In this document: positions 52,038-61,400 of the stretch, piece by piece
How the letters are laid out: each line of letters begins with the position of its first letter
Numbering within the stretch: the stretch's first letter is position 1
NCBI GenBank assembly: GCA_017622875.1
Contig: JAGAQG010000046.1
Span: 1-64,000, forward strand
Length of the DNA: 64,000 bases
Origin: Lachnospiraceae bacterium
GTDB taxonomy: Bacteria; Bacillota; Clostridia; Lachnospirales; Lachnospiraceae
Reading direction: 5' to 3'
Notes under the pieces: generated by a model
The model's database searches: none
The model's input: only the letters and a program-made list of their open reading frames with translations
Told to the model about the DNA's origin: nothing
Program-made: the position numbers and the translations under genes

Positions 52038-52493
52038 ATGATTGTAAGAAGTAAAGCGAACGAGCTTTTGCAGCAGCTGTTCTGGAGCACAGCAAACAAT
52101 GGAACGAAGAACTACTACTATATTGGATTATCGACCACAACACCAAATGAAACAGGAGGAAATTTTACAGAGCCGACGATTCCGGAAGGAGCTGTAGACG
52201 ATGAAGGAGTTGCAATTACAACTAATGAATATCAGAGAGTGCATCTTGATGGCGTAATGGGTAGCGTATCCAATGGAATCATTAAAAACAATGAGATTAT
52301 CTTTTTTAATGAGGCAGAACATTACGGTTGGGGAACCATCACACACTTTGGCATTTTTACATCAAAAACAGGCGGAACACCGATATTCTGGGGCGAGGTT
52401 CCGGAAACAACAATCAACAAGAACTATATACCGATTTTCCGTAAGGAAAAACTGCAGGTGGGATTAGATAATGATCCGGCAAATCCGACATAA
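52038..52493 (+). CDS. Phage tail protein, putative fibre-associated
   Basis: 151 residues. NELLQQLFWSTANNGTKNYYYIGLSTTTPNETGGNFTEP and YQRVHLDGVMGSVSNGII...GTITHFGIFTS are a signature of a family of small tail or fibre-tip proteins in clostridial phages. GGAGG precedes the ATG. The exact role is unknown. Confidence 0.65.
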   Translation: MIVRSKANELLQQLFWSTANNGTKNYYYIGLSTTTPNETGGNFTEPTIPEGAVDDEGVAITTNEYQRVHLDGVMGSVSNGIIKNNEIIFFNEAEHYGWGTITHFGIFTSKTGGTPIFWGEVPETTINKNYIPIFRKEKLQVGLDNDPANPT

Positions 52494-52503
52494 GGAGGAA
52501 ACT

Positions 52504-52623
52504 ATGGCAAAGTATATTGAAATGGAAGCAAACGTAAAAGCTTCTTTTGAAACGGAAATTGCTGAAGGGAAAAGAGAAACGAAGAAAGAAACTGCTAATC
52601 AGGAAAATGAGGAGCAGGAGTAA
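52504..52623 (+). CDS. Small acidic protein before the lysis genes
   Basis: 39 residues, mostly Glu and Lys, predicted helical. GGAGG precedes the ATG and its stop overlaps the next ATG (TAATG). The function is unknown. Confidence 0.5.
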   Translation: MAKYIEMEANVKASFETEIAEGKRETKKETANQENEEQE

Positions 52624-52931
52624 TGGAAGAATTTTTAACACGTGTAGAACACAAAGAATTTGCTCAGAGAATGGAAGACGAACATAAACGTCAGAATCAT
52701 AGAATTGATAAACTGGAAAAAGAAACGGAGCAGAACAATAAGTTGCTGGTATCTGTAGAACGATTAGCTCTCAGTATGGAAAATATGCAGAAAGAACAAA
52801 AAGACCAAGGCGAACGCTTAGAGGTCTTGGAATCGAGAGACGGAGAAATGTGGCGTAAAGTACTTGGATATATAATCTCGGCTGTAATTGGCGGAGTGAT
52901 TGTATTCATGTTTAAACAGATCGGAATGTAG
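52623..52931 (+). CDS. XhlA-like holin accessory protein
   Basis: 102 residues: coiled coil (about 10-70, KRQNHRIDKLEKETEQNNKLL) and a C-terminal transmembrane helix (VLGYIISAVIGGVIVFMF). The layout matches XhlA/hemolysin-type holin partners in Firmicute phages. It is followed by the holin gene 12 bp later. Confidence 0.75.
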   Translation: MEEFLTRVEHKEFAQRMEDEHKRQNHRIDKLEKETEQNNKLLVSVERLALSMENMQKEQKDQGERLEVLESRDGEMWRKVLGYIISAVIGGVIVFMFKQIGM

Positions 52932-52943
52932 GAGGAAAAAAGT

Positions 52944-53291
52944 ATGGAATTAATGAACTATTTAATGCAGATCCCGTTACCATTTTTATTGGTATTAGTA
53001 GCAATTTTGGCAGTGATTACAGTTGTGATTACATATCAGTGGTTAAAGCAGAGAGGACTTGATGGCATCCGTGCAGAAGTGTACCAGCTTATCCTGAAGG
53101 CAGAACATATGTATAAAGAATCAGCCACTGGAAAACAGAAAATGAAATGGGTAGTATCACAGGCAAGAAAGCTTTTGCCGAACTGGCTGCAGACTATATT
53201 AAATGAAGAAGCATTAGAGAGAATTATTGAAGTATGGTTTAGAGGAGTTAAAGACCTTCTTGATGATGGCAAGGTCAACGACTCTCAGTAA
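52944..53291 (+). CDS. Holin, LLH family
   Basis: 115 residues with one N-terminal transmembrane helix (PFLLVLVAILAVITVVITYQW) followed by a soluble helical part with EVYQLILKAEHMYKESATGKQKMKWVV, the family signature. It should form the membrane lesion that lets the lysozyme reach the wall. AGGAGG precedes the ATG. Confidence 0.82.
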   Translation: MELMNYLMQIPLPFLLVLVAILAVITVVITYQWLKQRGLDGIRAEVYQLILKAEHMYKESATGKQKMKWVVSQARKLLPNWLQTILNEEALERIIEVWFRGVKDLLDDGKVNDSQ

Positions 53292-53301
53292 TCAAAAGTA
53301 T

Positions 53302-53328
53302 GAGGGCGGTTCATCCGTCCTCTTTTTA
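53302..53328 (+). terminator. Hairpin between holin and lysozyme
   Basis: GAGGGCGG pairs with CCGTCCTC over TTCAT, followed by TTTTTATTT. It may reduce lysozyme transcription relative to the holin. Confidence 0.7.
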
Positions 53329-53344
53329 TTTGTGGAGGATTTAA

Positions 53345-54046
53345 ATGAAAACAAGCAATAAAGGAATCGATTTAATCAAATCATTTGAAGGATGTAGATT
53401 AACTGCATATAAATGTCCTGCAGGAGTATGGACCATCGGTTATGGACATACAACGGATGTAAAAGAAGGACAGACAATCACACAGGAGCAGGCAGACCTT
53501 TACTTGGCGCTGGATCTTGAAAAGTACGAAGGATACGTAGAAGCGACAAATCTACAGCTAAATCAAAATCAGTTCGATGCATTAGTATCATTTGCATACA
53601 ACTGCGGATATGGAAATCTGAAGAGCCTGGTTAAGAATAGAACGCTTACCCAGATTGCAGAAGCAATGTTACTTTATAACAAAGCAAATGGAACTGTTCT
53701 TTCTGGCTTAGTAAGACGCAGACAAGCGGAACATGATTTATTCGTATCTGAAATGAATTCTGATCAGGAAGAGACGAAAGAAACTTATGTAGGGGACAAC
53801 CCATATCCAGTACCAACCTATACTCTCTATCGCAGACGTATGGGAATGAGAGAGGACTATGTTAAGTGGTTGCAGTGGGAAGCAAAAGACTTAGGATTCC
53901 CTATGGATAATCATGGCGGAATTGATGGCCAGTTCGGAGATTACACAGAAAAAGTAGTAGGAGCTATTCAGGTGCTGCTAGATCTGGAAGATGATAAGAA
54001 ATGCGGTCCTAAAACGATTGCAGCACTTGTTGCAAGACATCAGTAA
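53345..54046 (+). CDS. Endolysin: GH24 lysozyme with peptidoglycan-binding domain
   Basis: 233 residues. The T4-type muramidase domain (1-140) has the catalytic Glu in IKSFEGCRL, and the Cys/Thr pair in YKCPAGVWTIGYGHT in place of the usual Asp-Thr. The conserved FDALVSFAYNCGYG is present. A peptidoglycan-binding-type domain follows (about 165-232, DYVKWLQWEAKDLGF...DGQFGDYTEKVVGAIQVLLDL). No signal peptide is seen, so the holin must export it. The gene ends 27 bp before attR. Confidence 0.9.
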   Translation: MKTSNKGIDLIKSFEGCRLTAYKCPAGVWTIGYGHTTDVKEGQTITQEQADLYLALDLEKYEGYVEATNLQLNQNQFDALVSFAYNCGYGNLKSLVKNRTLTQIAEAMLLYNKANGTVLSGLVRRRQAEHDLFVSEMNSDQEETKETYVGDNPYPVPTYTLYRRRMGMREDYVKWLQWEAKDLGFPMDNHGGIDGQFGDYTEKVVGAIQVLLDLEDDKKCGPKTIAALVARHQ

Positions 54047-54072
54047 ATGTAGAGAAAAACTTCTATATAATA

Positions 54073-54108
54073 ATGTATAGCGTGTGTGTACGGATTCTTC
54101 TGTACCGA
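54073..54108. other. attR: prophage right junction
   Basis: The phage arm ATGTATAGCGTGT (54073-54085) is an inverted copy of the arm at 14981-14993, and the core TTCTTCTGTACCGA (54095-54108) matches the attL core at 12 of 14 bases. In the circular phage the two arms would flank the core as a near-palindromic attP. Confidence 0.85.
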
Positions 54109-54289
54109 TGTCGGTCAAAAGACCAGTGACTTCGCCATAAGGCATGGTGTAGCGCTGTGACAAATATCTCATGGAAGCAGCCAATTCACCGTCGGGTCCA
54201 CCGAACTGGCTTATGATAATTTGTGCAGCTTTAGGATTGGTCTGCGTGATTTTTATAGGGTACTGTAGTCTTTTTTCATAATTCCACAT
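54095..54289 (-). pseudogene. cotJC: cotJC, N-terminal part, separated by the prophage
   Basis: Begins MWNYEKRLQYPIKITQTNPK and reaches GGPDGELAASMRYLSQRY and LLTDIGTEE, then enters phage sequence at the att core and reads on only to a meaningless stop at 53978. AAGGAG precedes the start within the end of cotJB. The C-terminal part is at 14554-14981. The first metal-ligand Glu residues are here, and the following His (ELAH) is in the other part. Confidence 0.92.
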
Positions 54290-54292
54290 ATC

Positions 54293-54601
54293 TTAACATT
54301 CAACTCCTTCCCAAGGCCAAGGTTCGTTTACCCAACTCCACGGTATTTTATCACTCACAGCATAATCAATGAGGAGCGGTGCATAATATTTTGCATATTC
54401 CTGGATTGCTTCCATACGAAGTACGCGATATTTCTGGAAGTAAGCCATTGCATCTGCATCATATGGATGGGTATCCAGAAAGAGTGTTGCCTCATTTACA
54501 GCAAAGCTGTATTGATTGATTTTATCCATTAATTCATTTCGTGATGGTTTTTGGGCAGAAGATGCAGCCATGTTTCGATTCATATTTGTTCTATAATCCA
54601 T
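54293..54601 (-). CDS. cotJB: Spore coat protein CotJB
   Basis: 102 residues with LMDKINQYSFAVNEATLFLDTHPYDADAMAYFQKY and the C-terminal WSWVNEPWPWEGVEC, characteristic of CotJB. It is cotranslated with cotJA (1-base overlap) and cotJC. CotJ proteins are assembled in the inner spore coat. Its presence shows that the host forms spores. Confidence 0.92.
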   Translation of the reverse strand: MDYRTNMNRNMAASSAQKPSRNELMDKINQYSFAVNEATLFLDTHPYDADAMAYFQKYRVLRMEAIQEYAKYYAPLLIDYAVSDKIPWSWVNEPWPWEGVEC

Positions 54602-54798
54602 TAGTTACGTGCACCTCTCTTTCCACAGAATGGTTTATCAAGTTCTGGGAAAATCGTACCTACACAAAGCGCTTTTGAAAGGTCGTAAGTCTGACCAAAA
54701 CGCTGCCATGGAACGTATGCCATTGCTAAAGGAAATTGTCCAATGCTATCCATGGAATTATTGATACGGCCATAATTTGGACGTCTGCATTCATTCAT
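54601..54798 (-). CDS. cotJA: Spore coat associated protein CotJA
   Basis: 65 residues. LAMAYVPWQRFGQTYDLSKALCVGTIFPELDKPF is the CotJA consensus. AAGGAG lies 8 bases before the ATG. It is the first gene of the cotJ operon. Confidence 0.92.
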   Translation of the reverse strand: MNECRRPNYGRINNSMDSIGQFPLAMAYVPWQRFGQTYDLSKALCVGTIFPELDKPFCGKRGARN

Positions 54799-54830
54799 AA
54801 CGTATATTCTCCTTATCTATTCTTTTTATT

Positions 54831-54853
54831 ATTGTATGAAAAGGAACGCAAAT
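54831..54853 (-). promoter_or_regulatory. Possible sigma-E type promoter of cotJ
   Basis: On the minus strand CATACAAT (54838-54831) matches the sigma-E -10 consensus CATAnnnT. A GTCAATT element about 12 bases upstream is a weak -35 with shorter spacing than usual. cotJ is a sigma-E target in Bacillus; here the call rests mainly on the -10 box. Confidence 0.4.
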
Positions 54854-54930
54854 TGACACAGGCAAATATTGCAACGATAGATAGGATGAGGTAAAATAGT
54901 ACCATTGAAAATGAAATGGAAAGAATTTAC

Positions 54931-55806
54931 ATGAAAAAACACGCATATCTGATTATGGCTCATACACAGCCGGATCTTTTGAAAAAACTATTGGAGCTCA
55001 TCGATGATGAACGAAATGATATTTATCTTCATATGGACAGTAAAGCCAAAGATTATCCATTGGAAGAGGTGATCTCTGTACTTCGAAAATCAAAATGCAC
55101 TTTTACAGAGCGTACAGATGTGAAATGGGGAAGTTATTCCCAAATTAACTGTGAAATGGTGCTTTTAAAAGAAGCAGTGAAAACGGAGCATTCTTACTAT
55201 CATCTGTTGTCAGGGATGGATCTGCCGATTAAATCTCAGGATGAAATTCATGCATTCTTCGAGAAATATGAAGGCTTGGAATTTGTAGACGAAGATTTGC
55301 CGGAAATCAGCGAATCAGCGCTTTCGAGGGTAAAATATTCCCATAAATTTTATGGAAAAGCTGGCAGCATCAAAGATATTTTGGGAGCGTTTGAAACAAA
55401 AGGACAGAAGCTTTTCGGTGTGAACAAAACAAAAGCATATGATGATATCATTTTTCAAAAAGGAAGGAACTGGTTTAGCATTACTCATGGTCTTGCAAAA
55501 TTAACAGTGGACAAGGAATCCTGGATTCAGAAAGTTTTTAGAACATCTGTATGCGGAGATGAGCTGTTTTTACAGACAGTTGCAAGAAACAGTGAATTTG
55601 CGAATCAAATCTGCAATGTAAATACGATGCCTGAGATTCCAGATACCAGATATATTGACTGGGAAAGAGGCAGCAATAATAACCCATACGTTTTCAAAGA
55701 AGAAGATTATGAGCTATTAAAGGCTGCGAGGGCGCTCTTTGCAAGAAAATTTGATCTGAAAGTTGATAAAAAAATCGTGGAAAAAATCTGTACAGCATTA
55801 AAGTAA
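54931..55806 (+). CDS. GT14-family glycosyltransferase (core-2/I-branching type)
   Basis: 291 residues. The N-terminus YLIMAHTQPDLLKKLL and IYLHMDSKA, then HSYYHLLSGMDLPIKSQDEIHAFFEKY, form the GT14 signature also found in bacterial beta-1,6-N-acetylglucosaminyltransferase-like proteins. SVCGDELFLQTVARNS is the conserved C-terminal motif. It probably decorates a cell-surface or spore polysaccharide. The start at 54931 gives MKKHAYLIM; a longer start at 54916 lacks support. Confidence 0.82.
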   Translation: MKKHAYLIMAHTQPDLLKKLLELIDDERNDIYLHMDSKAKDYPLEEVISVLRKSKCTFTERTDVKWGSYSQINCEMVLLKEAVKTEHSYYHLLSGMDLPIKSQDEIHAFFEKYEGLEFVDEDLPEISESALSRVKYSHKFYGKAGSIKDILGAFETKGQKLFGVNKTKAYDDIIFQKGRNWFSITHGLAKLTVDKESWIQKVFRTSVCGDELFLQTVARNSEFANQICNVNTMPEIPDTRYIDWERGSNNNPYVFKEEDYELLKAARALFARKFDLKVDKKIVEKICTALK

Positions 55807-55834
55807 GCTGTGCGATTGAATTGATAGGATATTT

Positions 55835-56596
55835 ATGAATTATAAAATGTTAATGGATATGGCTGTGAAGGTAGGGGAAACCATGTTAAGTCATGGTGCA
55901 GAAGCCCATCGTGTGGAAGATACAGTCTACCGAATTTTAAAGACTGCAAATTTGCAGACAACAGAAGTGTTTGTGATTATGACAGGATTGTTTGCTACAC
56001 TGGCAGATCCCGCTATTGATACCATCACAGTAACAAAGCGTGTACGAAGCAAAGGAAATAATTTAAAGCAAATCTGCTATGCAAATGAGATTTCCAGACA
56101 ATATTGTGATGGTGCATTAAGCCTTGAGGAAGCTTATGAACTGATCTCGGAAGGCTGCAGTTGGGAATATACAAGAAAAATGCAGGGAATCGGAAATGTA
56201 ATGATCGTAACAACCTTTCCGCTGTTGGTCGGAGGTACTTTACTTGACTGTGCAGTGGCATTTTTGGCCAGCTTCGTGGTAGCCACAGGATTTTATTGGT
56301 CGGAAAAGGTACATCTGCATCCTTTTTTAAAAGACTTGGCGGTGGCATTTTTTTCTGGTGCCGTGTATCTTTTGTTAAATAAGATTTTGCCGATCCCGGT
56401 TCATCAGGATGCGATTATCATTGCGTGCATTATGCCTCTGGTTCCTGGGGTAGCGATTACCAACGCGGTTCGTGACACGTTAAACGGAGATTATGTTTCC
56501 GGAGCGGCAAGAGCGCTGGAAGCATTCATCAAAGCATTGGCGATTGCGCTGGGGGTAGGTATCAGTCTGATGCTGTTAGGAGGTGTTCTGACATGA
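55835..56596 (+). CDS. Threonine/serine exporter, N-terminal component (ThrE-like)
   Basis: 253 residues. ETMLSHGAEAHRVEDTVYRILKTANL is the DUF1212 signature, followed by five transmembrane helices from about residue 115 with VPGVAITNAVRDTLNGDYVSG. It forms one half of the exporter; the second half is encoded by the overlapping next gene. It exports Thr/Ser or related amino acids. Confidence 0.85.
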   Translation: MNYKMLMDMAVKVGETMLSHGAEAHRVEDTVYRILKTANLQTTEVFVIMTGLFATLADPAIDTITVTKRVRSKGNNLKQICYANEISRQYCDGALSLEEAYELISEGCSWEYTRKMQGIGNVMIVTTFPLLVGGTLLDCAVAFLASFVVATGFYWSEKVHLHPFLKDLAVAFFSGAVYLLLNKILPIPVHQDAIIIACIMPLVPGVAITNAVRDTLNGDYVSGAARALEAFIKALAIALGVGISLMLLGGVLT

Positions 56597-57006
56597 TCCT
56601 GCAGTTGATTTCAGTATTTATTGGCGTAGTAGGTTTTGCGATTATTTTAGAGGTTCAGAAGAAATATCTGCCTTATTGTGGGATATCAGGGATGGTAGGA
56701 TGGGCAGTTTACCTGCTCTGCCAGAGATTGTTTCCAGTTGGAAGTATCTTTTTTAGTTCTTTTTGTATTGCGCTGCTTTCTCAGATTTTTGCCAGAAAGC
56801 TAAAATGTCCGATTACGGTATTTTTGATTCCGGGGATTTACCCGTTTGTGCCTGGAGCAGGTATTTACAGGACAGTTTATTACCTGATCATGGGAGAAAA
56901 TTCGTTGGCGGGAAATTATTTATTAGACACGCTTACTACCGCAGGAATGATCGCGCTTGGAATTTATATTGTAGATATTTTGTGGAAACTTCGAAAAGCA
57001 AATTGA
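56593..57006 (+). CDS. Threonine/serine exporter, C-terminal component (ThrE_2-like)
   Basis: 137 residues with four transmembrane helices. PITVFLIPGIYPFVPGAGIYRTVYYLI is the family signature. It overlaps the previous gene by 4 bases, as in many Firmicutes in which ThrE is split into two proteins. Confidence 0.85.
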   Translation: MILQLISVFIGVVGFAIILEVQKKYLPYCGISGMVGWAVYLLCQRLFPVGSIFFSSFCIALLSQIFARKLKCPITVFLIPGIYPFVPGAGIYRTVYYLIMGENSLAGNYLLDTLTTAGMIALGIYIVDILWKLRKAN

Positions 57007-57068
57007 CAACAATTTAGCACTTTAATATAATAGAGAAATCTATAGGGATATTTGAAGGAGAATGAAAA

Positions 57069-58337
57069 ATGAAAAAGACTTTTGTGACAAAAGAACAGGT
57101 AGAACAGATTGCGGCAAAATATCCGACACCGTTCCATTTATATGATGAGAAGGGAATCCGTGAAAATGTCAAAGCTTTAAAAGAGGCATTTGCATGGAAC
57201 AAAGGATATAGAGAATATTTCGCAGTCAAAGCAACTCCAAATCCATATTTAATTAAGATCTTACAGGAATATGACTGTGGATGTGATTGTTCTTCCATGA
57301 CAGAGTTAATGCTCTCAAAAGCAATCGGTGCAACAGGAGATCATATTATGTTTTCTTCCAATGATACACCGGTAGAAGAGTTTGCTTACGCAAATAAATT
57401 AGGCGGAATCATCAACCTGGATGATATTACACATATTGAGGCACTGGAACAGACCTTAGGATATATTCCGGAAACCATTAGCTGCCGTTTTAATCCAGGC
57501 GGAGTGTTCAAAATCAGCAATGATATCATGGACAATCCTGGGGATGCAAAATACGGTATGACTACTGAACAGATCTTTGAAGCATTTAAAATCTTAAAAA
57601 GTAAAGGTGCAAAGAGATTTGGTATTCATGCATTCCTTGCAAGTAATACAGTTACAAATGAATATTATCCAATGCTTGCGAAGATTCTTTTTGAACTGGC
57701 TGTACAGTTAAAAGAAGAAACGGGAGCAGACATCAAATTTATCAATTTATCAGGTGGTATTGGTATTCCTTACAGACCAGATCAGGAACCAAATGATATC
57801 AAAGTCATTGGTGAAGGTGTACGTAAAGCTTACGAAGAAGTTTTAACACCTGCAGGAATGGATGATGTTGCAATTTATACAGAACTTGGCCGTTACATGA
57901 TGGGTCCTTATGGATGCCTTGTTACAAAAGCAATTCATGAAAAACATACTCATAAAGAATATATCGGCGTTGATGCATGTGCAGTAAACTTAATGCGTCC
58001 TGCAATGTATGGTGCATATCATCATATTACAGTTCTTGGCAAGGAAAATGAACCATGTGACCACAAATATGATGTGACAGGTTCTCTTTGTGAAAACAAT
58101 GATAAGTTTGCAATCGACAGAATGTTACCGCAGATTGACAAAGGAGATTACCTTGTAATTCATGATACAGGTGCTCACGGATTTGCCATGGGTTATAATT
58201 ACAATGGTAAATTAAAATCTGCAGAAATTCTTTTGAAGGAAGATGGAAGCGTACAGCTGATCAGACGTGCAGAAACACCAAAGGATTACTTTGCAACATT
58301 CGATTGTTTCGAAGAATTTGATTCATTAACAAAATAA
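57069..58337 (+). CDS. lysA: Diaminopimelate decarboxylase
   Basis: 422 residues; PLP enzyme for the last step of lysine biosynthesis. FAVKATPNPYL holds the PLP Lys, GIHAFLAS and LSGGIGIPY bind the cofactor phosphate region, and DACAVNLMRPAMYGAYH is the C-terminal active-site segment (with the catalytic Cys-like loop SLCENNDKF). GAAGGAG precedes the ATG. It has its own terminator. Confidence 0.9.
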   Translation: MKKTFVTKEQVEQIAAKYPTPFHLYDEKGIRENVKALKEAFAWNKGYREYFAVKATPNPYLIKILQEYDCGCDCSSMTELMLSKAIGATGDHIMFSSNDTPVEEFAYANKLGGIINLDDITHIEALEQTLGYIPETISCRFNPGGVFKISNDIMDNPGDAKYGMTTEQIFEAFKILKSKGAKRFGIHAFLASNTVTNEYYPMLAKILFELAVQLKEETGADIKFINLSGGIGIPYRPDQEPNDIKVIGEGVRKAYEEVLTPAGMDDVAIYTELGRYMMGPYGCLVTKAIHEKHTHKEYIGVDACAVNLMRPAMYGAYHHITVLGKENEPCDHKYDVTGSLCENNDKFAIDRMLPQIDKGDYLVIHDTGAHGFAMGYNYNGKLKSAEILLKEDGSVQLIRRAETPKDYFATFDCFEEFDSLTK

Positions 58338-58346
58338 GTGTAAGGA

Positions 58347-58398
58347 GGCTGTTACAAAATAGTTTTGGGTAATTATTTTGTAACAGTCTTTTTTTTGA
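58347..58398 (+). terminator. Terminator after lysA
   Basis: AGGCTGTTACAAAATA pairs with TATTTTGTAACAGTCT (one G-T pair), followed by eight T residues. Confidence 0.9.
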
Positions 58399-58415
58399 TA
58401 CAGGGGGAGAGGGTA

Positions 58416-61400
58416 ATGAAACACATTTTTATTTCCAGTACATTCAGAGATATGCAGGCAGAACGAGATCTGGTACAGGAGCGTGTGCTGCCGGAATTAA
58501 AAGAGAAGGCGAGAAAGTATGGAGAAAATGTAGGAGTTATTGATCTGCGTTGGGGTGTTGACACTTCAGAATTGGAAACAGAAGAAGGGTCCAGAAAGGT
58601 TCTCTCAGTATGCCTTGATGAAATTGAAAGAAGTCATCCGTATATGCTGATCTTTGTGGGAGAGCGTTATGGGTGGATTCCGGATGCTAAAATGATTCAG
58701 AATGCCGTGGAAGAAAAAGCGGATAAAATTATTTTGGATGATTTTGAAAAGAGTATCACTGCTCTGGAAATTGAATTCGGGGCATTGTCGGAATATTATG
58801 GAGAGTTAGATAAATGTGTAGTATGCTTTCGTTCGCCGCTGGCTCATTTGATATCTGATGAAGAAGAGAAAAAGATTTATCTGGAAACAAATCCGAATGC
58901 TGTAAAGAAACTTCAAACTTTACAGGAACGTATGAAAAAGCTTCTCGGAGGCAGAGTTATTGAATACACAGCAGACTGGAATGAGAAAGAAAAACTGTTT
59001 GAAAATTTCAGAACCGTAAATGGGGAGGCACTGGAAGATGCAATTTCCAATGCCTATTTGACAATGTTTCAAAAGAACTGGGAAGATTGCGCAAACCTTA
59101 CATGGCAGCAGAAGGAGCAGTTAGAGGTTCAGGCTCTTATGGAGAGCAAATTAAAAAGCTTTCGAGGAAGAAAAGCTTTGATAGAACAGTATATTCAGCA
59201 AATTGAGAAAACCAATGTTTTGATTCTTCAGGGAAACGTAGGCAGTGGAAAGACAAGTATTCTGTGTAAAATCATGCAGAAACTGGAAAATGATGATAAA
59301 AAAGTATTTCGCTTTATATCAGGAAATTCCGCAAGAAGCAGCAGTGCATTTGACCTGTTGAAGCAGATGGTATGGTTTTTAGAAGAACTGCTTGAAGTTC
59401 GTGAACATTTTAAAGCAGATGATTCAGAATATCACTTCGAAAACAAAAAACAGGAAAAGAGCAGTAAGTACAAAGAATGGATGAAGAGAATGGAATTGCT
59501 TTGTGAGCAGATTCCATCAGAGCTTTCTGTTTATTTCTGCATTGATGCTTTAGATCAGTTAGAACAGGACGAGCATGTGAAAAAAATGGATTTTATACCA
59601 TTTGAACGTGAAAATATCCATATCATTGCCACGTGTACTCCGGAATTTCAGCTCCCGGTTGCTTTTGAGACCCCTAAAAGATTTGTTGAAAAGGTTCCGC
59701 TGCTCTCTGTAGATGATGCAATGGAAGTAATTGCAGGTTTAAGTGCCGGAAGTTATAAAACAGTTTATGAAATCATTAAATCTGTAATGCTTGAGAAAGC
59801 GGATGCAGGAAATCCATTATATTTAAGCTTTTTGATGCAGCGATTAAATATGATGAATCAGGAGGAACTTCGAAATGCTGTCAATGAGCAGGAAATTATT
59901 GAGATGGGAGTTCAAATCGTTAAAAATATTCCTGAAGATCTGGAATCTGCGGCAGTCCATGTCCTTGACGGGGCGATCAGAAGACTGACAGATACGCCAA
60001 AAGCATTGAAAGAGATACAGAACCTTCTGGCAGTTTCCAGAAACGGTCTTCGCGTAGAAGATTTAAAAAATATGGTGGAAGCGGATGGAAACATTTATCA
60101 GACGCTGGACATGACACGATTGATGAAATATCTGGAAGATTTCTATGTTTTATATAGTGATGGAAGAATAGATTTTGGGCATAAGATCATCAGAAAAGGA
60201 TTACGCGAAAAGCTTAGAGATGAAAAAATTTATCAGCAGAAGATCTTAAATTATCTGAAAAAGCTTCCGGAAGAAGATTCTCTGAGAAACAGAGAGGGAA
60301 TGTATTTTGCCCGTGAGCTGGATGATTTGGAATTTGGAGAAGAACTGCTGATTGAGGCCCGAAAGGAAGGAAAAAAAGAACTTTTAAGAGCAATTGCAGA
60401 CGAAGCAGTGAAAGATCAGGGAGATTTTTATTGCAGAATTATTCGAAACGTTACAGCGGCTCATGATGAAAACAGAACTGCATATATGAGAGCATTCTTT
60501 TTGGAGAATTTTGATGAACTTTTAGACAGTTCTGAGGCAGAACAACAGACTATTGGAAAAATTCTTCATGAAGTAGAATGTTTGTGTAGGGAAAGCTATG
60601 AAAAGAGTCAGGCTTTATGGAATCTGCGGCCGCTGGCAATTTGTTGGGGAAAATTGGGATCCTATTATAAGTCTCAGGGAGATTATAAAAATGCTGAGGT
60701 TTATTACAAAAAATATGTGTGGGGAATCGAACAGAGTAATCAAGAGACAGGAACTACAATGAGCTTTGAATCTCTTTCCAATGCAAATATGAAATTAGGA
60801 GACCTTTATGAAACAAAAGGACTTTATAAGGAAGCAAAGGAATCTTTTGAAAAGGCATTGTCTTATAGTGAACATGGATATGAAAAATCCCGTTGGTTAT
60901 CAAGCTACTCGTTGATAGCAAAAGCGAATGGAAAACTGGCAAATATTTATATGATGTTGGGAGATTATGAAGAATCAGAAAAATATTGGCTTAGTTTTCA
61001 TGAAAACAGTAAAAGGCTTTATGAAGAGGCAGGAGATTCAGCTTTGTGGTATTTGATGGCCAGTAATGATGGACTGGGAATCATTTGTGAAGAGAAGAAA
61101 CAATATGCAAAAGCTGAAGCAAATTATCGGGAAGCATTGGAATATGGCAAAAGAAGATATGAGAAGTTTAAGGATTTAGGAAGCTTGAGTGATTTGGCCT
61201 CATTAAGACGAAAAGTTGGAGTAATCTGCGAAAAGCAAAGACGTTTCAAGGAGGCAGAAGTTTTGTATTTTGAAGCTTTGCAGAACAGTAAGCAGCTTCA
61301 CGAAAAACAGAACAATGTACATAGTCTTCATGAGCTTGGACTCAGCACGGAGTATTTGGGACTTTTATATGATGCACAGGAGCAGTATGAAAAGGCTGAA

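Larger units (their letters stand above)
14968..54108. mobile_element. Prophage, about 39 kb, inserted in cotJC
   Basis: A complete tailed (siphovirus-type) prophage bounded by att cores at 14968-14981 and 54095-54108. The order from the left is serine recombinase, lysogeny control, early genes with tRNAs and an HUH replication protein, late regulator, terminase, portal, MuF, scaffold, capsid, connectors, tail tube, chaperones, tape measure, baseplate, fibre, holin and lysozyme. All essential structural modules look intact, so it could be inducible. It interrupts the cotJ operon of the host, and the host gene is rebuilt on excision. Confidence 0.93.

Noticed and set aside
14968-54108. A reverse transcriptase for the diversity-generating pattern
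   Set aside because: No frame of 250 or more residues in the prophage resembles a reverse transcriptase, and all large frames are accounted for by other functions.
53978-54289. The 103-residue minus-strand frame as an intact gene
   Set aside because: Its first 65 residues are the cotJC start; the rest is phage sequence read through attR.
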